A DNA stretch of 64,000 bases, taken from the NCBI RefSeq assembly GCF_014762745.1, contig NZ_JABURJ010000110.1, positions 1-64,000 of the forward strand, read 5' to 3'. Position 1 is the first letter of the stretch. Each line of letters begins with the position of its first letter. This document shows, one piece after another, positions 44,856-54,380 of this stretch. Below the pieces are notes generated by a model. That model saw only the letters and a program-made list of their open reading frames with translations, was not told where the DNA came from and ran no database searches. The position numbers and the translations under genes are program-made. The stretch is from Kangiella sp. GTDB taxonomy: Bacteria; Pseudomonadota; Gammaproteobacteria; Enterobacterales; Kangiellaceae.

Positions 44856-45392
44856 ATGATGAAACTCCCCCAATCCCTGGCTCTAATCCTATTTACTATT
44901 TTATGTTCCACTGCCTCATTAGCGAATGATCGAGGTCAACCTAATAATGCGCACACTCAGGCCATTATCGATATTTTGGATGCGATTGATACACCCAATA
45001 TCACACGTCGTGCAATGATGAGTTCTTTTGCAGAAGATACATCGGGCGATATCACTGATGAATTTGCCAATTGCGTGAATGATAACCTTACCGATGACAT
45101 GCTGTATGAGATGTTTATTCCCGTCTATCAGTCTAACCTTGACCAACATACAGCGGTTAGACTAGCTGAGTTCTTCCAAACAGAAACAGGCAAAAAATTT
45201 GGTATCGTTGTGCGGATTCAAACTGGCGAAGACTTACCCATGCCAGATATGACTGCTGAAGATATGCGAGTGTACACTCAATATGAAAACGATATTCTAA
45301 GTCTTGGCAATGAACAGCTGGTCGCTGATGCCGAAGCAGCCGGTATGGAAATGGGCATGCAGCTTGGTATGGATTGCGTGGGTTCACTCTAA
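44856..45392 (+). CDS. Secreted DUF2059-like protein
   Basis: Signal peptide (LALILFTILCSTASLAND) followed by a helical domain with the DUF2059-like stretch VYQSNLDQHTAVRLAEFFQT. Probably periplasmic; function unknown. The tracked start is further upstream; GAGGA stands just before the paired ATGs at 44856 and 44859. Confidence 0.7.
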   Translation: MMKLPQSLALILFTILCSTASLANDRGQPNNAHTQAIIDILDAIDTPNITRRAMMSSFAEDTSGDITDEFANCVNDNLTDDMLYEMFIPVYQSNLDQHTAVRLAEFFQTETGKKFGIVVRIQTGEDLPMPDMTAEDMRVYTQYENDILSLGNEQLVADAEAAGMEMGMQLGMDCVGSL

Positions 45393-45414
45393 TCTTTAAC
45401 AAGACATGACTTAT

Positions 45415-45438
45415 AAAGCCGGCTAGTCCGGCTTTTTT
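45415..45438. terminator. Bidirectional terminator
   Basis: Stem AAAGCCGG/CCGGCTTT with a five-base loop, T run on the plus strand and A run on the left; lies between convergent genes. Confidence 0.85.
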
Positions 45439-46255
45439 ATTCCTTGAATACCACGGGCTTTAAAAACTGTTCCAACTCTTTCCAGAATTCATCCCAGTCT
45501 GCAGGCGTATCCGCATGAGCCGTCTCATAAATCTTATGGGTGGCATCTTCTTTCACCGTCAGCAGTTTATTCAAGGCATCAATCGGTACCGTCCTGTCAG
45601 CCTTTCCATGGATCAGATAGACCATGCCCTGATATTCGGACAGCGCTTTAACATTATCAAAGGGATGCTGCACCAGAAAAGCAGGCAACAGGCGTTTATA
45701 GGCCAAATCGACAATGCTGGAATAGGTCGACATCAGCACGATCGCAACAGGCTTATGTTTCGGTACCAGAGTCAACACAGCGCCACCGCCCATCGAACGG
45801 CCTAGCAGCACAATCCGCTCTTTATCCAGCTGCTCCTGCTGCTCTACCCACTCATAAGCCAGATTCATGGTTTCGGAAATGCTGTCAAAACTTGGGGTTC
45901 CATCGCAGCGACCATAACCCGGGTATTCCACTAGTATTACCGCGTAACCCTGTTCTCGCATATAGTCGACCCGTGGCGCCCAATCATCAATAATATTGCC
46001 ATTACCATGCGCCACCATAAGCACTGGAAACGGTTGCTTAAAATTTTGCAAAGGTGGCAAGTAAGCCAACTCAAACTCACCCTGTGAAAATTCCAGACGG
46101 TGAATCTCGCCACCTGCATTTTCTATTAATGCAGGATCCGATGGAGGCAGTTCATGTACAGGAAATAACATCCTATGCTGAATAAAATAGAAACTGACAA
46201 GATAGATAAGGTAAGCAAAAAGTGGGATAGTAATTATCCAGAGTAAGGTCGTCAT
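45437..46255 (-). CDS. Alpha/beta hydrolase, membrane-anchored (BEM46-like)
   Basis: 272 aa with an N-terminal membrane helix (LWIITIPLFAYLIYLVSF), the nucleophile elbow GRSMGGG, an oxyanion region (VAHGNGNIIDDW) and a late aspartate and histidine (HGKADRTVP, YETAHAD). Esterase or lipase-like; substrate not predictable. Confidence 0.87.
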   Translation of the reverse strand: MTTLLWIITIPLFAYLIYLVSFYFIQHRMLFPVHELPPSDPALIENAGGEIHRLEFSQGEFELAYLPPLQNFKQPFPVLMVAHGNGNIIDDWAPRVDYMREQGYAVILVEYPGYGRCDGTPSFDSISETMNLAYEWVEQQEQLDKERIVLLGRSMGGGAVLTLVPKHKPVAIVLMSTYSSIVDLAYKRLLPAFLVQHPFDNVKALSEYQGMVYLIHGKADRTVPIDALNKLLTVKEDATHKIYETAHADTPADWDEFWKELEQFLKPVVFKE

Positions 46256-46357
46256 AGAACTCCAATAAGCTTTTTATTGCGTCTGCTTTTTATACTGTTA
46301 GAATCAAATCATTCTAACAGAGCCCAATTCTATTTTAACGCTTCGAGTAATATTAGT

Positions 46358-46675
46358 ATGTCACACATTTGCCTAGTTACCGATATCCAGGACGGCCAAG
46401 CCAAAGCTTTTCCTTATAAAGATCGCGATCTTATTGTGGTACGTCGCGGCCTCAACGTTTACGGCTACGTCAATCGTTGCCCTCATGCCGGTACTGATTT
46501 GAACTGGCAGGACGATCAGTTTATGACGGATGACGAACAGTATTTAATGTGTTTTACTCACGGTGCCCTTTTTGAGCCTGAAACCGGCAAATGTGTCGCC
46601 GGCCCCTGTGCCGGAGCCCACCTTGGCGAAGTGCCGCTGGAAGTAGAAAATGGCAAAGTCTATTTAGCAGAGTAG
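46358..46675 (+). CDS. Rieske [2Fe-2S] protein
   Basis: 105-aa soluble Rieske domain with CPHAG and CFTHGALF giving the two Cys and two His ligands. ATG 46358 (MSHICLVTD) is chosen over the tracked start, which adds 27 unlikely residues. Probably a small ferredoxin of the NirD or dioxygenase-ferredoxin type; partner unknown. Confidence 0.9.
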   Translation: MSHICLVTDIQDGQAKAFPYKDRDLIVVRRGLNVYGYVNRCPHAGTDLNWQDDQFMTDDEQYLMCFTHGALFEPETGKCVAGPCAGAHLGEVPLEVENGKVYLAE

Positions 46676-46826
46676 CCCCCCGACCTCAAAAAACCGATTA
46701 TCCATACATCGTGTTCCCTAAATGCGGTTTCGTTGCAAAATGTTACCGCCCTATTGCATTCTTAAGGAATATTCTTAATACTGTTTTTTGTGAAACAATT
46801 CACATAAGCACTGTTGGGGGAAAATA

Positions 46827-49505
46827 TTGAGCAAACTCGCACTCATCGCGTTCACATCCAGCTTCTCTTCATCATGGCTACCGCTCATCTTAATCATGAT
46901 GCTGGCTGCAGGACTGGTTATTGCCATATTCCTCTGGCGCAAGGCAAGTGATGAAACTATAGCCACAAAGAACCTTCTCAACGCTCAATATCGAACACTT
47001 AATTCTGTCGTTAAATTCAAATCGCTCGAAGATAAGCTTGACGATATCTGCTCACTGATAGAAAGCCAGATTGATGACGGACTGAGTTCAATCATGCTGG
47101 CTGATGAACAGGGCGAAGTACTGAGCCCTATTGCATCGCCACAACTGCCACAAAGTTTTTTGCAATCTTTAAAAGGGTTACCGATTGGCAAAAAGGTCGG
47201 AGCCTGTGGTGCAGCAGCAGCTACCGGTAAAGCAGTTATTGTCCGCGATATGCTGGAAGACGATCGCTTTGAGCAGTTTCAGGATCTCATTCATGGCTAT
47301 AACCTGAGAGCCTGCTGGTCGCATCCCATCTACACCAGCGACAGTAAAAAACCGGTTGGAACCTTTGCTTTATATTTTAGAAAGCCTCGTTCGCCGAAAG
47401 AGGGTGAACTTGATCTGATTCTACGTAGCCGCGATCTGGCAGCTCTGATCATTGAACAGCATCAGCAACGAATAAAAAGAGAACGCTTTGAGCAGCAAAA
47501 TCGCTCCCTATTCACTCATAACCCAGAAGCAGTTTATACTCTTGACCTTGAAGGACACTTTACCAGCGTCAATAAAGCCGCATGCGAACTGATGCAATGC
47601 TCTGAGCAGGAGCTTCTAGGACAGCACTATAATTTAGCAGTTGTTGAGGAAGATCGAGCTAGAACAAAAGAGCACTTTGAAGCTGCGCGTCGAGGTATTC
47701 CCCAGCGCTATGAAATTCATGGACACAATAGTTTGGGTGAACTACTACACCTTCATATCACCAACATGCCGATCATTGTTGACGGTGAAGTGACAGGGGT
47801 TCATGGCATTGCATTGGACTTAACCCGAGAAAAACTTCATGAAGAACGCTCAAAAATCCTCGAACGCAGCGTGGAGTCCAGCACCCATGGTTTGCTGATT
47901 AGTGATGCCCGAGCCGAAGACTTCCCGGTGATATACGCCAACCCTGCATTTGAGCGCATTACCGGCTACAGTCAACAGGAAATACTTGGTCAGAACTGTC
48001 GTATTCTGCAAGGCCCGGAAACCGATCAGAAAACTCGCAAGGCCATTCGCGAGGCACTAAAAAATAATCAGGAAATTTCCAGCATTATCAAAAACTATAA
48101 AAAAGATGGCACTCCATTCTGGAATGAACTGCTGATTTCGCCAGTAAAAGATACGCATGGAAAAGTGACTCACTTTATCGGTCTGCAAAACGATATTACC
48201 GAGCGCATTCAGCGCCAGGAAAGTTTGGAGTTCCATGCCTCTCATGATCCTTTGACTCATCTGAAAAACCGTTCGGCACTTGAACGCTACCTTACCGACT
48301 GGGTCAAAGGTAAAAATAAATCAGACAATATTTATATTCTCTTTATCGACCTCGATGGCTTTAAGCCAATAAATGATAGTTTAGGCCATGAGTTCGGCGA
48401 TCATGTACTGGTCGAAACAGCGCAACGCCTTAACGCTGAAATCATTGAGCCTAATCTACTGGCACGATTTGGTGGTGATGAATTTGTCGCAGTGATTCAA
48501 GACTTATCTGATCGCGAACAAGTTGAACAGCTGGCACAGAAACTGTTAGCCAAAGTTGCCGAAACCTATAAGGTCGGTGATATTGAAGTTTCGCTATCCG
48601 CCGCCATTGGCATCGCAACTAGTGAAGAAACCTTTAAGCATCCAATGGAATTGATTCAGCGAGCGGATATTGCCATGTATGAGGCCAAGAAACGAGGTGG
48701 CAGTTACATCTACTGGCATAGCGCTGACTTGAACACCAACATCAATCAGCAGGTTGCTGTGCGAGCCCAGCTACAGGACGCTATTTTACAAAACCAGTTT
48801 GAATTATTTTATCAGCCTATCATGCGCCATGATAATACCATTGGCGGCGTGGAAGCCCTCATTCGTTGGAAACATCCGATTAAAGGTTATATTTCTCCGG
48901 CTGAGTTTATCCCTGTCGCTGAAAGAACTGGGCAAATCATTCCGATCAGCGAATGGGTGCTTAATCAGGCTTGTAGCGATATATACCAGCTAAAAAAATT
49001 GGGCATTAACTCTGTCTCGGTCAACTTCTCACCGATCCAGTTTTACCGCGAAGACTTTATCGAAAAAATTGCCGATACCCTTAAACTCCACAATATCCAG
49101 CCTGGTGAGTTAACCGTTGAGATTACAGAAAACGTATTGGTGCATGACACTGACCACATTACCGAGCTGTTGCACGAGCTACGCCAGCTCGGAGTGGATG
49201 TGGCCATTGATGATTTCGGTAGCGGCTTTGCCAGTTTGCGCTACCTTAATATGCTACCGGTAAACAAGCTCAAGATTGATCGCAGCTTCACCGGCAATAT
49301 TAACCAGAATGCCCATAACGCCGCCATCACACGCGGTATATTGGGCATGACTGCAGAGATGAATATTGAAGTGGTCGCCGAAGGCGTCGAAACTGACGAA
49401 GAATACCAATACCTTCGCGAACACCAATGCGACTTTATGCAAGGCTATTTATTCTGCCGCCCCATCCCGATTAAAGAGCTGATACAATGGGTGGAGAGTC
49501 GTTAG
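46827..49505 (+). CDS. GAF-PAS-PAS-GGDEF-EAL cyclic di-GMP protein
   Basis: 892 aa. One membrane helix (PLILIMMLAAGLVIAIFLW), a GAF domain at about 60-215, PAS domains at about 225-335 and 345-465 (the second with the flavin-type NCRILQG segment), GGDEF at about 480-635 with intact FGGDEF, and EAL at about 655-890 with EALIRW. In the second PAS the cysteine in GQNCRILQG is the photo-adduct residue of LOV domains, so blue-light sensing is possible. TTG start with GGGGGA 6 nt upstream. Confidence 0.92.
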   Translation: MSKLALIAFTSSFSSSWLPLILIMMLAAGLVIAIFLWRKASDETIATKNLLNAQYRTLNSVVKFKSLEDKLDDICSLIESQIDDGLSSIMLADEQGEVLSPIASPQLPQSFLQSLKGLPIGKKVGACGAAAATGKAVIVRDMLEDDRFEQFQDLIHGYNLRACWSHPIYTSDSKKPVGTFALYFRKPRSPKEGELDLILRSRDLAALIIEQHQQRIKRERFEQQNRSLFTHNPEAVYTLDLEGHFTSVNKAACELMQCSEQELLGQHYNLAVVEEDRARTKEHFEAARRGIPQRYEIHGHNSLGELLHLHITNMPIIVDGEVTGVHGIALDLTREKLHEERSKILERSVESSTHGLLISDARAEDFPVIYANPAFERITGYSQQEILGQNCRILQGPETDQKTRKAIREALKNNQEISSIIKNYKKDGTPFWNELLISPVKDTHGKVTHFIGLQNDITERIQRQESLEFHASHDPLTHLKNRSALERYLTDWVKGKNKSDNIYILFIDLDGFKPINDSLGHEFGDHVLVETAQRLNAEIIEPNLLARFGGDEFVAVIQDLSDREQVEQLAQKLLAKVAETYKVGDIEVSLSAAIGIATSEETFKHPMELIQRADIAMYEAKKRGGSYIYWHSADLNTNINQQVAVRAQLQDAILQNQFELFYQPIMRHDNTIGGVEALIRWKHPIKGYISPAEFIPVAERTGQIIPISEWVLNQACSDIYQLKKLGINSVSVNFSPIQFYREDFIEKIADTLKLHNIQPGELTVEITENVLVHDTDHITELLHELRQLGVDVAIDDFGSGFASLRYLNMLPVNKLKIDRSFTGNINQNAHNAAITRGILGMTAEMNIEVVAEGVETDEEYQYLREHQCDFMQGYLFCRPIPIKELIQWVESR

Positions 49506-49510
49506 TGGAG

Positions 49511-49687
49511 TTACTGGGTTGAACTGTCCAGACTTTCTACTTTACTTCGTTTATCTCTCCAAATTACCCATAAGACAAACACACCGCTAGCGATTAGCAT
49601 GGAACTTTTTACTATATAATCGAATAGAAATAGTAACCATAAGAATATATAGCTTAGAGTAACTAAAGTTTTCCCTATATTATTCAT
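49511..49687 (-). CDS. Membrane microprotein, candidate immunity protein (not in ORF track)
   Basis: 58-aa ORF found by reading the gap after the exporter genes: starts MNNIGKTLVTLSYIFLW, has two hydrophobic helices (TLVTLSYIFLWLLFLFDYIV and MLIASGVFVLWVIW) and a charged end (RDKRSKVESLD). AGGTG precedes the ATG by 7 nt. It lies 57 nt downstream of another microprotein gene and on the exporter strand. Small two-helix proteins in this position are often bacteriocin immunity proteins. Confidence 0.6.
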   Translation of the reverse strand: MNNIGKTLVTLSYIFLWLLFLFDYIVKSSMLIASGVFVLWVIWRDKRSKVESLDSSTQ

Positions 49688-49744
49688 TTTAAAACACCTA
49701 TCGTTACCGACTATGACTTTCCCATTGAGTCTATGATTTAAAGA

Positions 49745-49903
49745 CTAGTTTTTGTTACGACTACTAAATCTTTTGTCAGCAACATATAAAACCAGAGCTA
49801 GTGCAAAAACTATTGCAACTTCCAGCCATGTTGGCAGGGCAAATACATTCCTTAAAACGTATCCAATGGAAATTCCCAATATAAAATATAGTATTCCTTT
49901 CAT
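49745..49903 (-). CDS. Membrane microprotein, candidate immunity protein (not in ORF track)
   Basis: 52-aa ORF starting MKGILYFILGISIGYVL, with a second helix (WLEVAIVFALALVLYVA) and a basic end (DKRFSSRNKN). AGGTAG lies just upstream. It begins 8 nt after the exporter stop codon, so it is part of the operon. Immunity or transport accessory role is inferred. Confidence 0.65.
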   Translation of the reverse strand: MKGILYFILGISIGYVLRNVFALPTWLEVAIVFALALVLYVADKRFSSRNKN

Positions 49904-49911
49904 TTATCTAC

Positions 49912-52020
49912 CTATTTCTTAATCTCATGCAACATACCGCCTTCCAGCACTAAAACCCTATCGGCCATAGCGATGGTTTCTGGGCGATGTGCAACAATAA
50001 TTCGTGTGATATTTAAACTCTTCACAGTGTCATTAACTACTCTCTCAAGTCCTACATCAAGATGAGAAGTTGCTTCATCGAGAAATAGCACTTTTGGTTC
50101 TTTATATAATGCACGTGCTAATAGCAGTCTTTGCTTTTGACCACCTGAGAGACTGCTTCCCATGTCCCCTATCAATGTGTTGTATCCCATTGGCATCGCC
50201 ATGATATCGTGGTGTATTGCCGCCATTTTGGCACATTCTTCAATTCTTGCCTGGTCATGAGTTGTATCAAAAAAACAAATGTTGTCAGCAATGCTACCTG
50301 ATAACAGTTGGTCATCCTGCATGACTGTTCCAATCATTTTTCGGTAATTCCTTAATCCTATTTTTCGTATATCAAGGCCATCAAGTATTACTGCTCCCTG
50401 GGTCGGCTCTAATAAACCTAACAAGATTTTAATTAGTGTCGTTTTACCCGCTCCCGATGCTCCGACAATTGCGACAGATGAACCCGGCGTTATCCTGTAA
50501 TTTATACCCTTAAGGATCTCGGGTTCGTTTGAAGAATACTTAAAGCGTACATTTCTGACTTCCACTTCTCCCTTGCTATCTATTACATTACTTGAACCCT
50601 CAGTATGTTTTTCCTGCTCAGCCAAAACAATATCACCTAACCTTTCAAGGTGAAGCGAAAGCATCTTAAACTGAATAAGCTTATCAACTAGTGCCGAAGC
50701 CTTGCCGGTAAACTGTGATTTGTAAGACATAAATGCATACAACATACCCACCGTCAGGAGACTATCTATTACTTGAGTTGCCGCAAGATAAATAACAATA
50801 ACGTTCTCAATCCCAAATATCAGTCCATTTAGAAAGTTGTATGTGATATTAAGCTTACCAACCTTGATCCCTGCATTCATTTCATCGGCATAATAATTTT
50901 GCCAAACAGCCTGTCTTTGAACTTCATTTCCAAACAATTTGACGCTTTGTACCCCTCGAACTGTTTCCATGAAGTTAGAGCTTTGCTTGGCATTTGCAAC
51001 TATTTGCTCCTCGTTTAGTTGCCTGTAGGGTCTATACAAGGCCAACCTTAGTAAGGTATATAACAGTACCGCACCAATTACAATAAAGCCCAATAATGTA
51101 CTGTACACAAACATCATTATTAGAAGACCTACAGCCATAATTCCATCAACCAATGCCGATATTAATCCCGTGGTTAATAAATTCCTTATACTTGCTAAAG
51201 ACCCAAACCTTGAAACAACATCACCAATATGTCTTTTCTCAAAGTAGTCCATTGGCAGTCTAAGAAGGTGTCTGAATAAATTAGCGGCCATCTGTATATT
51301 CAGCTGAGTACTCATATACAAAATAATAATACTACGTAACGCTGTAACAGCTACCTTAATCAGCATTAATAAGCCAAAGCCAATAGCAAGAACTACCAGC
51401 AAATCAAGATCTTGGCTGACGATTACATCATCAACTACAAGTTGCATGTAAAACGGACTGGCTATAGCAAAAGTTTGCAGTAATAACGACAAGATAAAGA
51501 TCTGAACTAGAACACGCTTTATCCCAGTAATACTGCTCCAAAAGTCAGATAGTTTGGTCTTTCGCTTTATCTCTTGCGGCTTAAAGTCTGGCGTAGGTGT
51601 TAACTCCAGTGCCACCCCAGTAAAGTGCTTCGAAACCTCGTTAAGTTTTAATGTTCTTAGTCCAACTGCAGGATCATGAATTGTTATCTTATCCCGTTTA
51701 ATACTTTTGAGTACAACAAAGTGATTGAGATCCCAATGAAGTACGCAAGGTGTTTTTAAATGATTTAACTCTTCTAATTCCAGCCTCAAAGGGCGAGCTG
51801 ACATTTCTAAGTTATCACCGAGCTTAATGAGATCAGCGAGAGTGGCACCTTTAGACGATATTGAGAATTTCCGGCGCAGAGAGTTTAGATCAACTTTATG
51901 GCCATGATAGTTAGCTATCATGGCTAAACAGGCCAGTCCACACTCTGAAGCTTCAGTTTGGATTATTAAAGGTAACGTCTTTCTCCAGCTGTACTGGAGT
52001 AGTTTAGAAGGATTCTCCAT
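49912..52020 (-). CDS. Peptidase C39-containing ABC exporter
   Basis: 702-aa bacteriocin/microcin exporter that cuts double-glycine leaders and pumps the core out. C39 peptidase at 10-135 with Cys27 (QTEASECGLAC), His100 (LNHFVVL) and Asp116 (IHDPAVG); six membrane helices at about 165-440; ATPase with Walker A GASGAGKTT, signature SLSGGQKQR and Walker B VLFLDEATSHLD. All catalytic residues look intact. The adaptor gene is 5 nt upstream. Confidence 0.94.
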   Translation of the reverse strand: MENPSKLLQYSWRKTLPLIIQTEASECGLACLAMIANYHGHKVDLNSLRRKFSISSKGATLADLIKLGDNLEMSARPLRLELEELNHLKTPCVLHWDLNHFVVLKSIKRDKITIHDPAVGLRTLKLNEVSKHFTGVALELTPTPDFKPQEIKRKTKLSDFWSSITGIKRVLVQIFILSLLLQTFAIASPFYMQLVVDDVIVSQDLDLLVVLAIGFGLLMLIKVAVTALRSIIILYMSTQLNIQMAANLFRHLLRLPMDYFEKRHIGDVVSRFGSLASIRNLLTTGLISALVDGIMAVGLLIMMFVYSTLLGFIVIGAVLLYTLLRLALYRPYRQLNEEQIVANAKQSSNFMETVRGVQSVKLFGNEVQRQAVWQNYYADEMNAGIKVGKLNITYNFLNGLIFGIENVIVIYLAATQVIDSLLTVGMLYAFMSYKSQFTGKASALVDKLIQFKMLSLHLERLGDIVLAEQEKHTEGSSNVIDSKGEVEVRNVRFKYSSNEPEILKGINYRITPGSSVAIVGASGAGKTTLIKILLGLLEPTQGAVILDGLDIRKIGLRNYRKMIGTVMQDDQLLSGSIADNICFFDTTHDQARIEECAKMAAIHHDIMAMPMGYNTLIGDMGSSLSGGQKQRLLLARALYKEPKVLFLDEATSHLDVGLERVVNDTVKSLNITRIIVAHRPETIAMADRVLVLEGGMLHEIKK

Positions 52021-52025
52021 TATTA

Positions 52026-53276
52026 TTATATTTTTCCACGCAAACTATAAATAGGTTCGAGCAACCATTCAACTAAACTTCTCTCACCCAATATAATATC
52101 GGCGTTAACCGACATGCCAGATTGCAATATCATTTTCTTATCATATGCCGTTACATACTGGGATTTTAACTCAACATTCACCTTATAAACAGGCTCTTGC
52201 AACTGTATTAAGTTCGATGCTTCGTTTGGATTAATTACCGAAGACGCGATATTGCTCACCGTTCCTTCGTACAGCCCATATCGTTGATAAGGGAAGGCAT
52301 CATACCTTAACAATACTTTTTGTCCTTCATTAACAAAACCAATTGCACGGGAGGGAAGGTATAACTCAGCATACAGTACAGTATCTTCAGGTATTATAGT
52401 TAACAGTGGCTTATTAGGACTAACAGTTTGTCCTGCATTTACCTGCATAGCAGTCACACGACCAGAGACAGGAGCCTTGACAATATAAGAGCTTGCTCCT
52501 TTGAGCTCGATAATCCTTTCTTTTAAACGAGCTAACGTACTCTCTAACTCATTCTGACGTTCTTTGGCTTTAACTGGTAATTGAGATAGTTGCTTCTCTG
52601 CTTGGCTAAGTTCCAACTCTTTATTGAGAATTACTCTTTTGAGTGATTCCAAATTAGCTTTATGAGTTAAGTAAGTGCTATGCCTAGAGCTAACCTCAGC
52701 CTCTCTAACTAACCCCCTTTTTCTAAAATCAATATACTTGCTCCATTCATTTTTATTTACCTTCACAAGCTCTCTTTGCGTTTTAATTTGTACAGAAAGC
52801 TTCGACAACTCATCAGATAAGTTCGCTATCTGTTGGTGCAACTGCTCTGTTTCAGATGCATTAATTTCCTCTTGGTTGAAAGCACGATCAAGAAGGCTAT
52901 CAATCTGAGTTTCAACTTCCTTAATCAATTGCTCGTTAAGTGCATGACCTCCCGCGTAATACCTCCCTGTGGCTACCTGCAAAATAGCATCGCCTTTTTT
53001 AACATAGTCACCTTCTATTACTAGCTTTTTGTCCACCGTGCCTAGATAAGGAGCATATACTTTCAGCGCTCCCTTATTTGGCAGTATATAACCATTAACA
53101 ATCTGCTTTTTGGAATAAGTGCCTTGTATAAGAAACAATACCATCGACAGCACTATAGCTAAAAAAAATAACACAAACGCTAAACTTAAAGGCTGATTTT
53201 TTACAACTACACTTCCCAACATATTGGAAGAACTGTTGTCTACTGCTTCTTGTCGATATAACTTTACATCTTCCAT
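52026..53276 (-). CDS. HlyD-family periplasmic adaptor
   Basis: 416 aa with one membrane helix (PLSLAFVLFFLAIVLSMVLFL), a lipoyl half-motif (VKKGDAILQVATG), a long coiled-coil hairpin (about 125-265) and a beta-barrel part (SSYIVKAPVSGRVTAMQVNAG). It links the ABC exporter to an outer-membrane TolC channel, which is not encoded here. ATG has no good Shine-Dalgarno. Confidence 0.92.
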   Translation of the reverse strand: MEDVKLYRQEAVDNSSSNMLGSVVVKNQPLSLAFVLFFLAIVLSMVLFLIQGTYSKKQIVNGYILPNKGALKVYAPYLGTVDKKLVIEGDYVKKGDAILQVATGRYYAGGHALNEQLIKEVETQIDSLLDRAFNQEEINASETEQLHQQIANLSDELSKLSVQIKTQRELVKVNKNEWSKYIDFRKRGLVREAEVSSRHSTYLTHKANLESLKRVILNKELELSQAEKQLSQLPVKAKERQNELESTLARLKERIIELKGASSYIVKAPVSGRVTAMQVNAGQTVSPNKPLLTIIPEDTVLYAELYLPSRAIGFVNEGQKVLLRYDAFPYQRYGLYEGTVSNIASSVINPNEASNLIQLQEPVYKVNVELKSQYVTAYDKKMILQSGMSVNADIILGERSLVEWLLEPIYSLRGKI

Positions 53277-53405
53277 ATTTAATATTTAAAGGACTCGATA
53301 ACTATCTTACTAAGTTCCCAGTTGCTAATATTTATTTTTTAGTATTGCTTTACATGAGCTATAAAGACTTTAACTTCAATTAAACTATCAAATATAGTGC
53401 CCCTA

Positions 53406-53582
53406 TCATTTATACGACTGACATTTACCATTAATTTTCATATATTCTAATAATTTATGTAGAAAATATTTCAAACTCGATCCCATGCCCAATCTTGTTT
53501 TATCATCTTTGCTACCCAGAACTACTTCTAAACCTTCATATGCCTTATAACTTTCTAATAGATTTCTTTGAAATGGGACGGT
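53406..53582 (-). pseudogene. Possible gene remnant upstream of the adaptor gene
   Basis: An open frame of 58 codons with no usable start before its last 26 codons. It reads like real protein (ESYKAYEGLEVVLGSKDD, then LKYFLHKLLEYMK), and a neighbouring frame continues upstream (PQTEKLDRPISKKS), which would fit a frameshifted remnant. No family recognised. The rest of the 518-nt gap at 53277-53794 shows no gene. Confidence 0.25.
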
Positions 53583-53730
53583 CTAACTTCTCTGTTTGAG
53601 GAAAACTTATCAAGAACTACATAAATGTCCTATTTTAAATTTAGGTTTAATTAAATTAACCATGCCACATTACTACAATGTATTTATTTAATTAATTACT
53701 AATAATCACGTGTATCTAGCAATTTTCATT

Positions 53731-53754
53731 AATAAAGGGCGCCCACATGGGCGC
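53731..53754 (-). terminator. Terminator after the precursor gene group
   Basis: Seven-pair stem GCGCCCA/TGGGCGC with a 2-nt loop, then CCTTTATT on the minus strand. It separates the peptide genes from the exporter genes. Confidence 0.55.
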
Positions 53755-53794
53755 AGGATATACTGTCACAGAACTGACTAAATCAGTTAATACT

Positions 53795-54103
53795 TTAAGT
53801 ATCTCTGACAACATCAATTGATACCTTAACAGTATTGTCTTTTCTGCCATCTATTGCTTTACTGCACTCAACTTGGTATTTATTGTTAGAGTAGTTTATT
53901 TTAACTTTTACATTTGACTTTGTATAAAAAACTCCGTTTGAGATTTCTGTGCTTTCAGATGAAAATCTTGTTGCACTATTTATAATATCCTGAGCGATAG
54001 CTTTGCAATCCCTTTGCTCGAAACTATCCTCTTTAGAAAAAGCCTGCTTTGAAAACAATAGTAGAAGCACAAGTGCAAGTACTAATTTCCACTTACTATG
54101 CAT
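53795..54103 (-). CDS. Sec-exported two-cysteine protein in the microcin-like locus
   Basis: 102 aa with a Sec signal (LVLALVLLLLFSKQAFS). The mature part has two cysteines (RDCKAIAQDI and YQVECSKA) and a beta-rich middle (NVKVKINYSNNKYQVEC). AAAGGAG precedes the ATG and overlaps the stop of the upstream precursor gene. It may be a periplasmic immunity protein or a third product; the C-to-C layout loosely recalls the two GG peptides. Confidence 0.65.
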   Translation of the reverse strand: MHSKWKLVLALVLLLLFSKQAFSKEDSFEQRDCKAIAQDIINSATRFSSESTEISNGVFYTKSNVKVKINYSNNKYQVECSKAIDGRKDNTVKVSIDVVRDT

Positions 54104-54117
54104 ATTTACAAACTCCT

Positions 54118-54360
54118 TTACTCACCTTGCGAAACATCTACCGTCCGCTCATTACAATCAACAGTTAGAGAATCCCCTGAATTTAATTCCCAGCCTAAAA
54201 TATTAACTGACTTTGTGACCTCTATACTAAAACTATCAACTGACCCGCTATCGCATACATCACTAACAAACTGTTGTCTTTCTGAAGCAGTACTATCTGT
54301 AAGCCCGCTTTCATTGCCACCACTTATTATATTTAAACTATCTAAAGCTAATTCCTTCAT
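54118..54360 (-). CDS. Double-glycine-leader peptide precursor 2
   Basis: 80 aa. Leader MKELALDSLNIISGG fits the class II microcin type and would be cut after GG, leaving a 65-aa acidic core. The core shares with precursor 1 the motif CDSGSVDS and a second cysteine in VDCNE, 32 residues apart, so a disulfide is likely. Exported by the C39 transporter nearby (inferred). Antibacterial action is not proven. Confidence 0.82.
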   Translation of the reverse strand: MKELALDSLNIISGGNESGLTDSTASERQQFVSDVCDSGSVDSFSIEVTKSVNILGWELNSGDSLTVDCNERTVDVSQGE

Positions 54361-54380
54361 AACAACACCTAAAATCTAAT

